A DNA stretch of 64,000 nt. It comes from Haladaptatus sp. QDMS2 (GTDB lineage: Archaea > Halobacteriota > Halobacteria > Halobacteriales > Halococcaceae). Shown one piece after another: positions 53,870 to 62,928 of the stretch. A program made the translations under genes and the position numbers. Positions within the stretch are counted from its first letter, which is position 1, and each line of letters opens with the position of its first letter. The stretch spans positions 1,054,001-1,118,000 of the forward strand of contig NZ_CP119791.1 of the NCBI RefSeq assembly GCF_029338295.1, written 5' to 3'. A model generated the notes under the pieces. The model saw nothing but the letters and a program-made list of their open reading frames with translations. It made no database searches and was not told the DNA's origin.

Positions 53870-56800
53870 ATGACCTCGTTCCAATCGACGCTCGGCGAGG
53901 GCGAGGGGATCGCAGAGGAGCTGGCCCAGAGTCAGCGCGAGATCTCCATCGCCGAGTTCTTCGAGAAGAACAAGCATATGCTCGGGTTCGACAGCGGTGC
54001 CCGCGGTCTGGTCACTGCTGTCAAGGAGGCTGTCGACAACGCCCTCGACGCCACCGAGGAGGCCGGAATCCTTCCCGACATCTACGTAGAGATTGCAGAA
54101 GTCGGCGACTACTATCGCCTCATCATCGAGGACAACGGGCCCGGCATCACGGGCGAGCAGATTCCGAAAGTGTTCGGGAAACTGCTCTATGGCTCTCGCT
54201 TCCACAAACGCGAGCAATCGCTGACACCGAGTCAACGAATCCTCGTCAACCGAGACGGGACTATCGAGTTCATCCCCATCGGAGTGCTATGTGATGCCTA
54301 CCTCCCACAGGAAGGAGCAGAGACTGTCCCAGTCTCAGACGACATCACGGTGCCATCGTTCACTCGTGATGATCACACCCTGTCGTGGCAGCCGATAACC
54401 CATGTGATTCGACACGAAACTACCGAACAAACCTACAAAATCACGACCGAGAAGGGGCGGACTGTCGAGGTCACGGGGAACCACAGCGTGTTTAGTGTGA
54501 CTAAGGACGGTAACACGAAGGAGGTGAAAGCCAGCGAACTTGACGCGAGCGACACCATTCTCGCTCCCCGAAAGCTCCCCCGGTTCGGCGAAACTGTCGA
54601 GGAAGTGAATCTCCTTGAACACATCACCCGAGAACAGCTCACGGGCCGGAATCTCTACGTCTATGGCTTCGACGAAGAGACCTTACAGGAGCTTCAGACT
54701 GGGGATACCGTTCGGCGCAAACCGTCCTCTGACAGTTCTCGAAAGCGGTACTACTACCAGTACAACGGCGTCGAAATTCTCAAAGACAGTCTGGACCAAA
54801 ACTACATCAGAAAGGGCTATCTGCCAGCTGAAAAAGTGCTTGAGTTAGGGTGGGAACACCGAGCTAGCGACTGTGAACTCAAAACGTACAAAGTCGGTGG
54901 GAAAGAGACAACCATTCCGGTGACGATTTCTGTTGACGACGCGTTCGTTGAGTTACTCGCGTACTACATCTCCGAGGGACACGTCGGCCCACGGCAGGTC
55001 GGGTTCACGTTCGGTTCGCACGAATCGGAACTGATTCAGCGTACGGAACGAGCAGTTGCAGGACTCACTGGTTCTGCTACGACAGTCGAACGAGAACGAA
55101 ATTCCACGCGCGTGAAGGCGTTTGGCTCCCCACTCTCGATGTTCTTGCAGGCTGTCTGTGGAGACTCCTCCGCAAGTAAGCGCATCCCTGATTTCGTTTT
55201 CCACCTGTCTCCAGAACTTCAACAGCGGTTCATCGCCGCGCTATACGAAGGAGATGGCTCTGACTCCCACCCGGCAGATGAACTCTCACACACGACGACG
55301 AGTGAGACACTTGCGCGCCAGCTCTCGGTCCTTTGGAACATGCAAGGGGTAATTGCGAGTTCTGAAACTGTCGAAAACCACCATGGGTACGCCGATGAAC
55401 CGGCCACGGTGTATCGAACGAAAGTCTACGGAGGGGATGTGAATCTCTCTTCCGTGTTTTCGGAAAAGAAACGAACGGGCGAACAACAATACAAGCGGCT
55501 TCCTGTTTCGCTCTTAGCTGACCTTCAGGTCGGACCCGTCACTTCACAAACCGTTCCGGATACCATTCCTGGACTCCTGATGGGTGCAGGTGTGGGCTCA
55601 AGCATCGAACACGCAGAAGTGTATCAGGCACTCATCGAAAAGGCGCGTTCGGGCGAATATGTGGATAAGCCACGGTACGTCCACAATCTGAAACAAAAAG
55701 GACTGCTCGACGAGGAACATAACCCGACTGCACAGCTAGAAGCGCTCTGGGGGACGATTCAGAACCTCCACGGATTCACTGAGACAGATATGTGTCTGCT
55801 CCCGGTGAAATCGGTCGAAAAAACTGAGCCACCAGCGTATGTATACGATATCTCGGTCCCTGGAGTAAGTGGCCACGACGAGAACTTCGTCGTCGCAAAC
55901 GATGGTGCATTGAGCGTGAAGAACAGTCGCGGGCAGCAGGGTATCGGTATCTCCGCGGCCGTCCTCTACTCGCAACTGACCTCCGGGAAACCCGCGAAAA
56001 TCACGAGTCGGACGAAGGGGAGTGCCGAGGCGAAGTACTTCGAACTCATCATCGACACCGACACGAACGAACCGGAGATTCAGACCGAACGCACCACGAC
56101 GTGGGACCGGCCACACGGGACGCGCATCGAACTCGAGATGGAGGCGAACATGCGAGCGCGGGCCAACCTCCACAGCTACATCAAGCACACGGCGGTCGTG
56201 AACCCCCACGCCCGCATCGAGATGCGCGAACCCGAGGAGTCGTTCAAGTTCGAACGTGCCACTGACCAGTTGCCCGCAGAGACCGAAGAGATTCGACCCC
56301 ACCCACACGGCGTGGAACTCGGGACGCTGCTCAAGATGCTCGACAACACCGCTTCTCACTCCGTCTCCGGGTTCCTCCAGGAGGAGTTCACCCGTGTCGG
56401 GAAAAAGACCACAGAGAGCATTCTCGCGAATTTCAGCGACCGCCATTTCGGCCGCGAGATGGCGTGGACGCCGCCACAGGCCCACGAACAGGAAACTCTT
56501 CACACTGCCATCGAGGAGGCCGTCGTCAACAAAGGCGAAACACCGACCGACTCGTTCGCCACAGAGGTGACGAAGCGAATCTGCGCGATGGACCGCGTCT
56601 CCTACTCGAATCTCGTGCGAGTCGTCGGCGACGTGGCCGACGAGACGGAGAACACCTTCGACCCCACATTCGGCAAAACGGTTCGCAAGAACGCCGTCGC
56701 CGCGGCGTGGGACGTTCTCACCGAGAATCGCGCTGCAGACCTCTACGGCCTCGTCGACGAGGCGACGACCAGTCGCAAGGACGACGCCGTCGTGCAGACA

Positions 56801-57970
56801 CTCGCAGAGCGCATCGCGGCCAAGTTCGAAGCCGACGACAACGAACGGGACCGCGCGACGTTGAAAACGCTCAAATCCTACGTCGACCGGGCGGCGGACA
56901 TGACCAAAGAGCGCGAAGACGCGACCGTCGGCGAGACGGCCCGCACCAACATCGTCGAGTCACTCTGGCGGGTGATGAAGCCGGTTCAGGACGACTTACC
57001 GAGCGTCAAAGAAGTCGCCGGCAACCGCGATTTCGCCAGTGAACTGCTCGAAGGGATGCGCGAAGCAGACATCATGTCCCCACCGACGACGTGTCTCTCG
57101 CCCATCACCGACGATCTGGTGCTTGCCGGACTCAAAAAGGAGTTCGAGGCCGACTTCTACTCTGCGGCGACCCGTGACGCGGATGTCCACGGCGGCGACC
57201 CGTTCATCGTCGAGGCCGGTATCGCCTACGGCGGGAACCTGCCCGCCGAGGGAACCGTCGAACTGCTTCGGTTCGCCAACCGCGTCCCGCTGGTCTACCA
57301 GCAGGGAGCGTGTACGATTACGGAAGTGACGAAATCCATTGGCTGGCGCAACTACGGCTTGGACCAGCCGGGCGGCAGCGGCCTGCCGAAAGGCCCCGCC
57401 GTCATCATGGTGCACGTCGCCTCCACGAACGTGCCGTTCACGAGCGAGTCGAAGGACGCACTCGCGAACGTGCCCGAGATTCACGACGAAATCGAACTCG
57501 CCATCCGCGAGGCGGCCCGCGAACTCAAATCCTACCTCAAAAAGCGTCGGTCGCTCCAGAAGCGCCAGCGCAAGCAGGACGTTCTCGCCAGCATCCTCCC
57601 GAAGATGGCGACGAAACTCTCCGACGTGACGGGACGCCCGCAACTGGTCATCGACGATTCGATGGCCCGCATCATGAACAACGTCCTCGTCGAGCGGTCG
57701 GTCGAAGACGGGACGGTCGAAGTGGTCGTCGAGAACCACTCGAACGTGAACGCGAACCTGGAGATAACGGACATCGTGAACGCAGAACCCACGAACGTCT
57801 CGAAAGGCGCGACCGTCATCGAGATGGACGGCGAGTGGTTCGTAAAGTGGGCCCCGGAGGTGAGCGCCGGCGACGACGCCGTGCTCAAATACACGGTGGC
57901 CGACGAAGACGCATCGTTCGACCTCAACGTGACCGGGGTCGAGAATGAACGACTAACTGTAAACGCATGA
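53870..57970 (+). CDS. top6B: DNA topoisomerase VI subunit B, interrupted by an intein
   Basis: A 1366-residue precursor. Without the intein (residues 117-685) the host protein is 797 residues, normal for haloarchaeal Top6B. It is the ATPase subunit of topoisomerase VI, which passes one DNA double helix through another. The GHKL motifs are [12 protein letters not shown] (N57), [14 protein letters not shown] and GRQQGIG-type loop [13 protein letters not shown]. The intein is inserted exactly before the Ser of this last motif ([12 protein letters not shown]), so splicing is needed to rebuild the ATP lid. Later come the H2TH and transducer domains and a C-terminal Ig-like region. The stop overlaps top6A (ATGA). 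Confidence 0.96.
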   Translation: MTSFQSTLGEGEGIAEELAQSQREISIAEFFEKNKHMLGFDSGARGLVTAVKEAVDNALDATEEAGILPDIYVEIAEVGDYYRLIIEDNGPGITGEQIPKVFGKLLYGSRFHKREQSLTPSQRILVNRDGTIEFIPIGVLCDAYLPQEGAETVPVSDDITVPSFTRDDHTLSWQPITHVIRHETTEQTYKITTEKGRTVEVTGNHSVFSVTKDGNTKEVKASELDASDTILAPRKLPRFGETVEEVNLLEHITREQLTGRNLYVYGFDEETLQELQTGDTVRRKPSSDSSRKRYYYQYNGVEILKDSLDQNYIRKGYLPAEKVLELGWEHRASDCELKTYKVGGKETTIPVTISVDDAFVELLAYYISEGHVGPRQVGFTFGSHESELIQRTERAVAGLTGSATTVERERNSTRVKAFGSPLSMFLQAVCGDSSASKRIPDFVFHLSPELQQRFIAALYEGDGSDSHPADELSHTTTSETLARQLSVLWNMQGVIASSETVENHHGYADEPATVYRTKVYGGDVNLSSVFSEKKRTGEQQYKRLPVSLLADLQVGPVTSQTVPDTIPGLLMGAGVGSSIEHAEVYQALIEKARSGEYVDKPRYVHNLKQKGLLDEEHNPTAQLEALWGTIQNLHGFTETDMCLLPVKSVEKTEPPAYVYDISVPGVSGHDENFVVANDGALSVKNSRGQQGIGISAAVLYSQLTSGKPAKITSRTKGSAEAKYFELIIDTDTNEPEIQTERTTTWDRPHGTRIELEMEANMRARANLHSYIKHTAVVNPHARIEMREPEESFKFERATDQLPAETEEIRPHPHGVELGTLLKMLDNTASHSVSGFLQEEFTRVGKKTTESILANFSDRHFGREMAWTPPQAHEQETLHTAIEEAVVNKGETPTDSFATEVTKRICAMDRVSYSNLVRVVGDVADETENTFDPTFGKTVRKNAVAAAWDVLTENRAADLYGLVDEATTSRKDDAVVQTLAERIAAKFEADDNERDRATLKTLKSYVDRAADMTKEREDATVGETARTNIVESLWRVMKPVQDDLPSVKEVAGNRDFASELLEGMREADIMSPPTTCLSPITDDLVLAGLKKEFEADFYSAATRDADVHGGDPFIVEAGIAYGGNLPAEGTVELLRFANRVPLVYQQGACTITEVTKSIGWRNYGLDQPGGSGLPKGPAVIMVHVASTNVPFTSESKDALANVPEIHDEIELAIREAARELKSYLKKRRSLQKRQRKQDVLASILPKMATKLSDVTGRPQLVIDDSMARIMNNVLVERSVEDGTVEVVVENHSNVNANLEITDIVNAEPTNVSKGATVIEMDGEWFVKWAPEVSAGDDAVLKYTVADEDASFDLNVTGVENERLTVNA
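54218..55924 (+). mobile_element. Intein with LAGLIDADG homing endonuclease domain in Top6B
   Basis: A 569-residue in-frame intein (host residues 117-685). It starts with Ser1 ([14 protein letters not shown]). Block B is EVTGNHSVF with H205. The endonuclease motifs are [11 protein letters not shown] (361-371) and [13 protein letters not shown] (454-466), the two DOD helices. The end blocks are [16 protein letters not shown] (F) and GALSVKN (G), followed by the extein Ser686. The penultimate residue of the intein is Lys684, not the common His, while the last is Asn685. Base composition is lower in GC than the host sections, a sign of separate origin. Splicing and homing activity are inferred. 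Confidence 0.95.
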
Positions 57971-59061
57971 GCCCGAGCAAAAACGACGACGTGGCCCGCG
58001 AGCAACTCATCGACCTCGCTGCATCGTTCTACGACCAGTTCGCCGGGGGCGACATCCCGAAGATGAAGATCCCGACGCGGACCAAGAGCAACATCATCTA
58101 CGACGAGGAGATGGGCGTCTGGGTGTACGGCGACCGAACCAGCACCCGAAGCGCCAACAGCGTCCGCGGCGCGCGCAAACTCCTCAAGGCGGTCTACACC
58201 ATCGACTTCCTCGCAAAACAGCTCGAAGAAGACCGTTCTTCGACCCTTCGTGAGTTGTACTACCTCTCTGAATCGTGGAACGAGGAGGAAGCCCAGTTCT
58301 CGAATCAGGACGAATCGAACCAACTCATTGAGGACTTAGAAATCGTCTCGAACGTCACCCGCGAGGACTTCCACATGCGCCCGGAAGAGTCGGGTGCGAC
58401 CCTCATGGGACCGCTGTTCCTCCGCGAACAAACCCGCCGCGGCGAACGCGACATCCACTGTCAGGAGGACGTGGGCGAAGGTGGCTACCAGATTCCGAAC
58501 AACCCGGACACCATCGAGTTCCTCGACCACGACGCCGACTTCATCCTCTGCGTGGAGACCGGTGGTATGCGCGACCGGCTCGTCGAGAACGGCTTCGACG
58601 AGAAGTACAACGTCATCGTCGTCCACCTGAAGGGCCAGCCCGCCCGGGCGACCCGGCGCATCACCAAACGCCTGCACAACGAACTGGACCTGCCCGTCGT
58701 GGTCTTCACAGACGGCGACCCGTGGTCGTACCGCATCTTTGGCTCCGTCGCGTACGGGTCCATCAAGAGCGCCCATCTCTCTAAGTATCTGGCAACGCCG
58801 GACGCACAGTTCATCGGCATCCAGCCAGAGGACATCGTGAAGTACGACCTGCCGACCGACCCGCTCAGCGACTCCGACCGCAACGCCCTCGAAAGCGAAC
58901 TGGACGACCCGCGATTCCAGTCTGAGTACTGGACCGAGCAAATCGAACTCCAGCTCGATATCGACAAGAAGGCAGAACAGCAGGCACTCGCGGCCCGTGG
59001 TCTCGACTTCGTGACCGACACCTACCTGCCAGAACGCCTCGAAGCGATGGGCATCATCTAA
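57967..59061 (+). CDS. top6A: DNA topoisomerase VI subunit A
   Basis: A 364-residue Spo11-like DNA-cutting subunit. The catalytic Tyr is in the pair Y98-Y99 of [12 protein letters not shown], in the CAP-type domain. The Toprim acidic residues are visible in [20 protein letters not shown] and earlier in the E region (ILCVETGGM). Length fits the family. It overlaps the top6B stop (ATGA), so both subunits are made together. Its TAA overlaps the stop of the convergent DehI-family gene by four bases. Confidence 0.96.
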   Translation: MSPSKNDDVAREQLIDLAASFYDQFAGGDIPKMKIPTRTKSNIIYDEEMGVWVYGDRTSTRSANSVRGARKLLKAVYTIDFLAKQLEEDRSSTLRELYYLSESWNEEEAQFSNQDESNQLIEDLEIVSNVTREDFHMRPEESGATLMGPLFLREQTRRGERDIHCQEDVGEGGYQIPNNPDTIEFLDHDADFILCVETGGMRDRLVENGFDEKYNVIVVHLKGQPARATRRITKRLHNELDLPVVVFTDGDPWSYRIFGSVAYGSIKSAHLSKYLATPDAQFIGIQPEDIVKYDLPTDPLSDSDRNALESELDDPRFQSEYWTEQIELQLDIDKKAEQQALAARGLDFVTDTYLPERLEAMGII

Positions 59062-59942
59062 GGTCGGTCGCGTTTTCCGTCCGCATTCACCGTCGTCGCG
59101 TAGAGTGGCAACGCCGGAATCACCGTCCGAACCGGGCCGGTGTTGAACGACGCGAAGAGGTCCTGTACGTCCTCGATTGTCGCGTTCGAGAATCCCACAT
59201 CGCTCAACACCGACGCGCTGAGTTGAGGTTGGTAGGCCACTCGCTCGACGAATTCTGTCTTCAGTCGCTCGCTCGAAGAAACAGCGGCCTCGAATTCGGC
59301 ACTCTCGAACACCGGTTCGAGGTCACGCCACACCGTATCCAGATACGACGGCCACTGGCCGAGACACCGATAGATGCTCGGCAGACCGCCGCTGAAGCCG
59401 TGAAACTCGGTCAGGCCGTCGATGGCCGACTGGGCGTCGTTGGGGACGTATCCTTGGGGGAGCATCGTCGGAGCCAGCCCCCTGTCGCGGTCGAGGGCGT
59501 CGGGAAACGGAGCACAGGCCGCCTCCTGCTTGTCGGAATTCGTCCCCACGCCACCGCCGTTTAGCCCCCGGTCCACGAGTTCAAATAGGATGGCGAGGCG
59601 AGGTGCGACTATGTCGAACGTTGCGACCTGCCCCTGCAACTCCCGAAACTCGGCGGGCGTAAGCCCCACATCTGCCGGCCCGTACCCGGGGAGTTCGTGC
59701 CCAGATTCGACTTCCGAGAGGACGGTGTCTCGGTACGCGACGGTGAATTCGGCGAACGCTTCCGTCTCGAAAACGGGCTTCACCTGCCCCCAGGCGTACC
59801 GTAAAAATTCGGGTTCGTTCGCCATCGTCGTCCGAAAAATCCAGTTGACGAGCGGCGCGCGGAAGGTGGTCCTGATGTCTTGATACAGCCCTCGTTGCCA
59901 CCCCGTCGCATCCGCCTCGTACACCTGCGCAGTGGTGTCCAT
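59058..59942 (-). CDS. DehI-family (group I 2-haloacid dehalogenase-like) protein
   Basis: A 294-residue all-helical protein of the halocarboxylic acid dehydrogenase DehI group. It is a pseudo-dimer: the segment [20 protein letters not shown] (first half) is echoed by [20 protein letters not shown] (second half), each followed by PVFE(T/S)(A/E)(A/E)F. Group I enzymes remove halogen from D- and L-2-haloacids; the catalytic Asp of DehI cannot be placed with confidence here, and many haloarchaeal members have no known activity. No transporter or haloacid genes accompany it. It may be a lipid- or radical-related protein of another kind. Confidence 0.72.
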   Translation of the reverse strand: MDTTAQVYEADATGWQRGLYQDIRTTFRAPLVNWIFRTTMANEPEFLRYAWGQVKPVFETEAFAEFTVAYRDTVLSEVESGHELPGYGPADVGLTPAEFRELQGQVATFDIVAPRLAILFELVDRGLNGGGVGTNSDKQEAACAPFPDALDRDRGLAPTMLPQGYVPNDAQSAIDGLTEFHGFSGGLPSIYRCLGQWPSYLDTVWRDLEPVFESAEFEAAVSSSERLKTEFVERVAYQPQLSASVLSDVGFSNATIEDVQDLFASFNTGPVRTVIPALPLYATTVNADGKRDRP

Positions 59943-59981
59943 ACCTGAGACACGTCCCAGACTGGGATAGTCGTTCCCGCC

Positions 59982-60683
59982 TCAGCGTTCGTCTAGCACG
60001 ACCGGAACGCTCCGGGAGGCAACGTCCGCGGCGAAGGCCTGCCCATCCGCCTCGAGTGCCTCGAAGGTGTTGTAGTGAATCGGGCAGACGAGGTCCGGGT
60101 CCATGGCTTCTGCGAGGTCTGCGGCTTCGTGGCGGTCCATCGTGTAACTCCCGCCAATTGGGGGCATGAACAGTGACACGTCGAGTTGCTCGTGGCCCTC
60201 CAGTACGTCCGTGTCGCCCGGCCAGAACACGTTCACGCCGTTGAGGGTGACGAGGTAGCCGACGCCGGTGCCCTCCTTGTGGAACGGTTCGCCACTCGAC
60301 TTCGTGTGCGGGCCGTCCGGTTCGTTGTACGCGGCGAACGAGCGGATGATGACGTCACCGACGGCGATGTCGACCTCGTCGTCCACCTTCCGGACCTCGT
60401 AGGGCAGGCGATTTACGTCCAGCACATCTCGGTCGATGAACCGGTGGTTCACGTTCTCGAAGATGACGACGGTGGCGTCCTCCTTCGCCACGCGCTCGAT
60501 GCCGTCAGAATCGTAGTGGTGGTTGTGGGTGACGCAAACCACGTCGCCGTCGCGGGCGTTGTAGTCGTCCAGCACGCCGTAGCGACCGGGGTCGAAGTAG
60601 ACGACGGTGCCGTCCTGAGCTTCGAGCCGGACGGTCGCGTAGCCGAGCCAATCGACGAGTAGGCCATCGTGGCGGAAGGTCAT
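59982..60683 (-). CDS. MBL-fold metal-dependent hydrolase (UlaG/UPF0173-like)
   Basis: A 233-residue member of the metallo-beta-lactamase fold, in the short-chain UlaG-like branch. It starts with VDWLGYATVRLEAQDGTVVY and DPGRYG; the metal motif is VTHNHHYDSDG (H53, H55, H56, D58), in place of the usual HxHxDH: the second His of the DH pair is Ser here. Other ligands are FWPGDTDVL and CPIHYNTF. The altered motif may change metal number or substrate. Substrate unknown. It starts 84 bases from the divergent lipoprotein gene and lies 39 bases upstream of the DehI-family gene on the same strand. Confidence 0.82.
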   Translation of the reverse strand: MTFRHDGLLVDWLGYATVRLEAQDGTVVYFDPGRYGVLDDYNARDGDVVCVTHNHHYDSDGIERVAKEDATVVIFENVNHRFIDRDVLDVNRLPYEVRKVDDEVDIAVGDVIIRSFAAYNEPDGPHTKSSGEPFHKEGTGVGYLVTLNGVNVFWPGDTDVLEGHEQLDVSLFMPPIGGSYTMDRHEAADLAEAMDPDLVCPIHYNTFEALEADGQAFAADVASRSVPVVLDER

Positions 60684-60767
60684 AGCAGAGGGTACGAAAG
60701 CGATGACAAAGAAGGTGGCTTAATCAAAAACCCAACAATTGATAGCAGATTAAATTAAATATGAATT

Positions 60768-61199
60768 ATGTATAATGTTTCTCGAAGATTTCTTTTTAAA
60801 ATGAGTGCCGTTGGCAGCAGTAGTCTCCTTGCTGGGTGCTCATCGATTCTATCGACTGAATTCCCCCTGACCATCGATGTTTACAATTCTGACTCCAGTG
60901 CTCACCGGCTCGACATTGAAATTTGGAAAGAAGAAGAAAACGCGCTCGTGAGTACTCCTGTGGTCGATATCGAATCTGGGGCTGTGGGAGATTCAACCCA
61001 CCAGCAAATTGAAGAAACGATTGAACGAACGCCACATCTGATTCGCGTGAGCCTGAATAATGGTCCCACAGAGCATTTTCACTTCGTCCCTTCGTGTGGT
61101 GATTCAGACCGCACACAAGATGGAATACGAATCGGAATCGAACCGCATGATGGTCGTCCAACCCTCTTTTTCGACCAGAGCACCTGTACCGGCTATTGA
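60768..61199 (+). CDS. Small Tat-type lipoprotein of unknown function, AT-rich
   Basis: A 143-residue lipoprotein. Residues 5-24 hold SRRFLFKMSAVGSSSLLAGC, with the Tat pair, a short hydrophobic core and a lipobox (LAGC, C24). The mature part is short and strand-rich (FPLTIDVYNSDSSAHRLDIE; HLIRVSLNNGPTEHFHF) and has two further Cys (SCGDSD, STCTGY) that could form a disulfide. The codons are clearly more AT-rich than in flanking genes, and the upstream 84 bases are strongly AT-rich, suggesting recent gain. It resembles small haloarchaeal lipoproteins of unknown role. It overlaps the end of the convergent ligase gene by 7 bases. Confidence 0.75.
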   Translation: MYNVSRRFLFKMSAVGSSSLLAGCSSILSTEFPLTIDVYNSDSSAHRLDIEIWKEEENALVSTPVVDIESGAVGDSTHQQIEETIERTPHLIRVSLNNGPTEHFHFVPSCGDSDRTQDGIRIGIEPHDGRPTLFFDQSTCTGY

Positions 61200-62842
61200 G
61201 ATCCCGCAAGCCGCTCCACGCGCTCCAACGAATCCGCATCGTTCACCGTCTTGTCCTCCCGCACGGAGAGGAATCGCGGGAATCTAAGCGCGTACCCGGA
61301 CGAATAGGTCGGCGAGGTCTGAATCTCCTCGTAGCCCACCTCGAAGACGACCTTCGGCTGGAGGGTTACCTTCTGGCCCTGCTGGGTCTCGATTAGCGGT
61401 TCGAGCAGTTCGCTCAATTCGGCCAATTGCTCGTCCGTAATGCCAGTTGCCACCTTCCCAATGGTCTCGAACCCGTCGTCGGTTCGGGCAGAGAGCAGAA
61501 ACGTGCCGAGGAACTTCGCCCGGCGACCTTCGCCCCACTCTGCGCCGGTTACCACGAGGTCGAGCGTTTCAACGTCCGGCTTGCGCTTGAGCCAGTTCTT
61601 CCCGCGACGGCCGGGAGAGTACGTCGAATCAGGGTTCTTGAGCATGATTCCTTCGTGGCCGTCTTCGAGCGCATCTGCTTCGATTTCTGCGATTTCGTCT
61701 GCGTCGCCGGTGACCCACAGTTCCGAGACGCCCTCGTCGAGCAGGTCGATGAGCCGCGAGTGGCGTTCGGTGAGTGGCGATTCCAGTAGGTCATCACCGT
61801 CTGCGTGGAGGCAATCGAAGGCGTAGAGCGAAAGTTCGACTTCTTCCCGGGCGCGGGCCACGTCGTGCTTGCGTCGGAAGCGTTTGAGGACTTCCTGGAA
61901 GGGAAGCGGCCGGCCGTCGTCGCCAATCGCCACGACTTCGCCGTCGAGGATGGCGGGGGCGTCGAGGTGCTCGCGGACGAACTCGACAGTTTCGGGGAGC
62001 GGGTCGGTCACGTCCTCCATGTTTCGCGAGAAGATGCTGACGTCCTCGCCGTCTGAGTGAATCTGGACGCGCGCCCCGTCGAATTTGACCTCGACTGCGG
62101 CTTCGTCCCACGAGTCGAGGGCGTCTGCGACGGTTCCGGCCTGCGCGAGCATCGCCTGTACGGGCCGCCCGATTTCGAGGGTCATCTCTGCGAGTCCGTC
62201 CGCGCCCTCGTCGCGGGCAGTGACGGCGACCAGTCCGTAATCGTTCGAAACTTGCAGGGCGCGTTCGACGGCTTCGGTTTCCAAGTCGAACGCCTGGGCG
62301 ATGGCGTCCCTGACTGACCCCTCGCCGACGCCAATGCGCATCTCCGAGAGGACGAGACGGGCGAGGTAGCGCGCTTCTTCCGGGTCGGTTCGATTGAATA
62401 GACCAAAGAGGATGTCCAGTTTTCGGTCCTGGCTGCCCGACCCGTCCGCGGCGGCGACCCGCCTGAGTTCTTCGTCCACCTCGGCGACGGTGAGCGCTTG
62501 CGTGCCGCCGGTTCCGAACGCGGCGAGGCCTTGCTGGCCGCCGAAATTGTAGCTTGCGGCGACCGCGCCGATTTCCCCGAGGTCGGCGAGGCGGTCTTCG
62601 ACGTCCCCGGCGGAGACGTTCTGCCCCGCCGCACGGGCGATTGCCTCGTAAAGCAGGCGTGGACCGATGTCCAGCGTGGTCGAGTCGTGTGCCGGAAACA
62701 CTCGCCCCTGGACGAACCGGGCGATGGTGTCGAGGTCTGTGTCGGCGTCGCGAAACAACTCGGTGACGAGGTCAACGATCGCCAGGTCTGCGGGCTCGGC
62801 TTCGATGGCGGCGGCGCGGGCGGCGAACGCGGCGAACTCCAT
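61193..62842 (-). CDS. lig: ATP-dependent DNA ligase
   Basis: A 549-residue archaeal replicative DNA ligase. The nucleotide motif I is VEVKFDGARVQIH with K253 as the adenylated lysine; motif III-V regions SLYAFDCLHADGDDLL, EGIMLKNPDSTYSPG and NWLKRKPDVETLDLVV are in order, followed by the OB-fold (FLGTFLLSARTDDGFETIGK) and the C-terminal PRFLSVREDKT. The N-terminal DNA-binding domain (1-230) includes SYNFGGQQGLAAFGTGG and LSEMRIGVGEGSVRDAIAQ. The ATG at 62842 (MEFAAFAARAAA) is preferred; the extra 22 residues upstream are from the promoter. It is divergent from the SLC13 transporter gene. Confidence 0.95.
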   Translation of the reverse strand: MEFAAFAARAAAIEAEPADLAIVDLVTELFRDADTDLDTIARFVQGRVFPAHDSTTLDIGPRLLYEAIARAAGQNVSAGDVEDRLADLGEIGAVAASYNFGGQQGLAAFGTGGTQALTVAEVDEELRRVAAADGSGSQDRKLDILFGLFNRTDPEEARYLARLVLSEMRIGVGEGSVRDAIAQAFDLETEAVERALQVSNDYGLVAVTARDEGADGLAEMTLEIGRPVQAMLAQAGTVADALDSWDEAAVEVKFDGARVQIHSDGEDVSIFSRNMEDVTDPLPETVEFVREHLDAPAILDGEVVAIGDDGRPLPFQEVLKRFRRKHDVARAREEVELSLYAFDCLHADGDDLLESPLTERHSRLIDLLDEGVSELWVTGDADEIAEIEADALEDGHEGIMLKNPDSTYSPGRRGKNWLKRKPDVETLDLVVTGAEWGEGRRAKFLGTFLLSARTDDGFETIGKVATGITDEQLAELSELLEPLIETQQGQKVTLQPKVVFEVGYEEIQTSPTYSSGYALRFPRFLSVREDKTVNDADSLERVERLAGSQ

Positions 62843-62928
62843 TACCTGAGCGTTGTCGCCGTGAGGAATAAACACCCCGAACGAGTGTCGGGGTAATGGT
62901 GATATCATATCCGTGTGAATGACTGACT

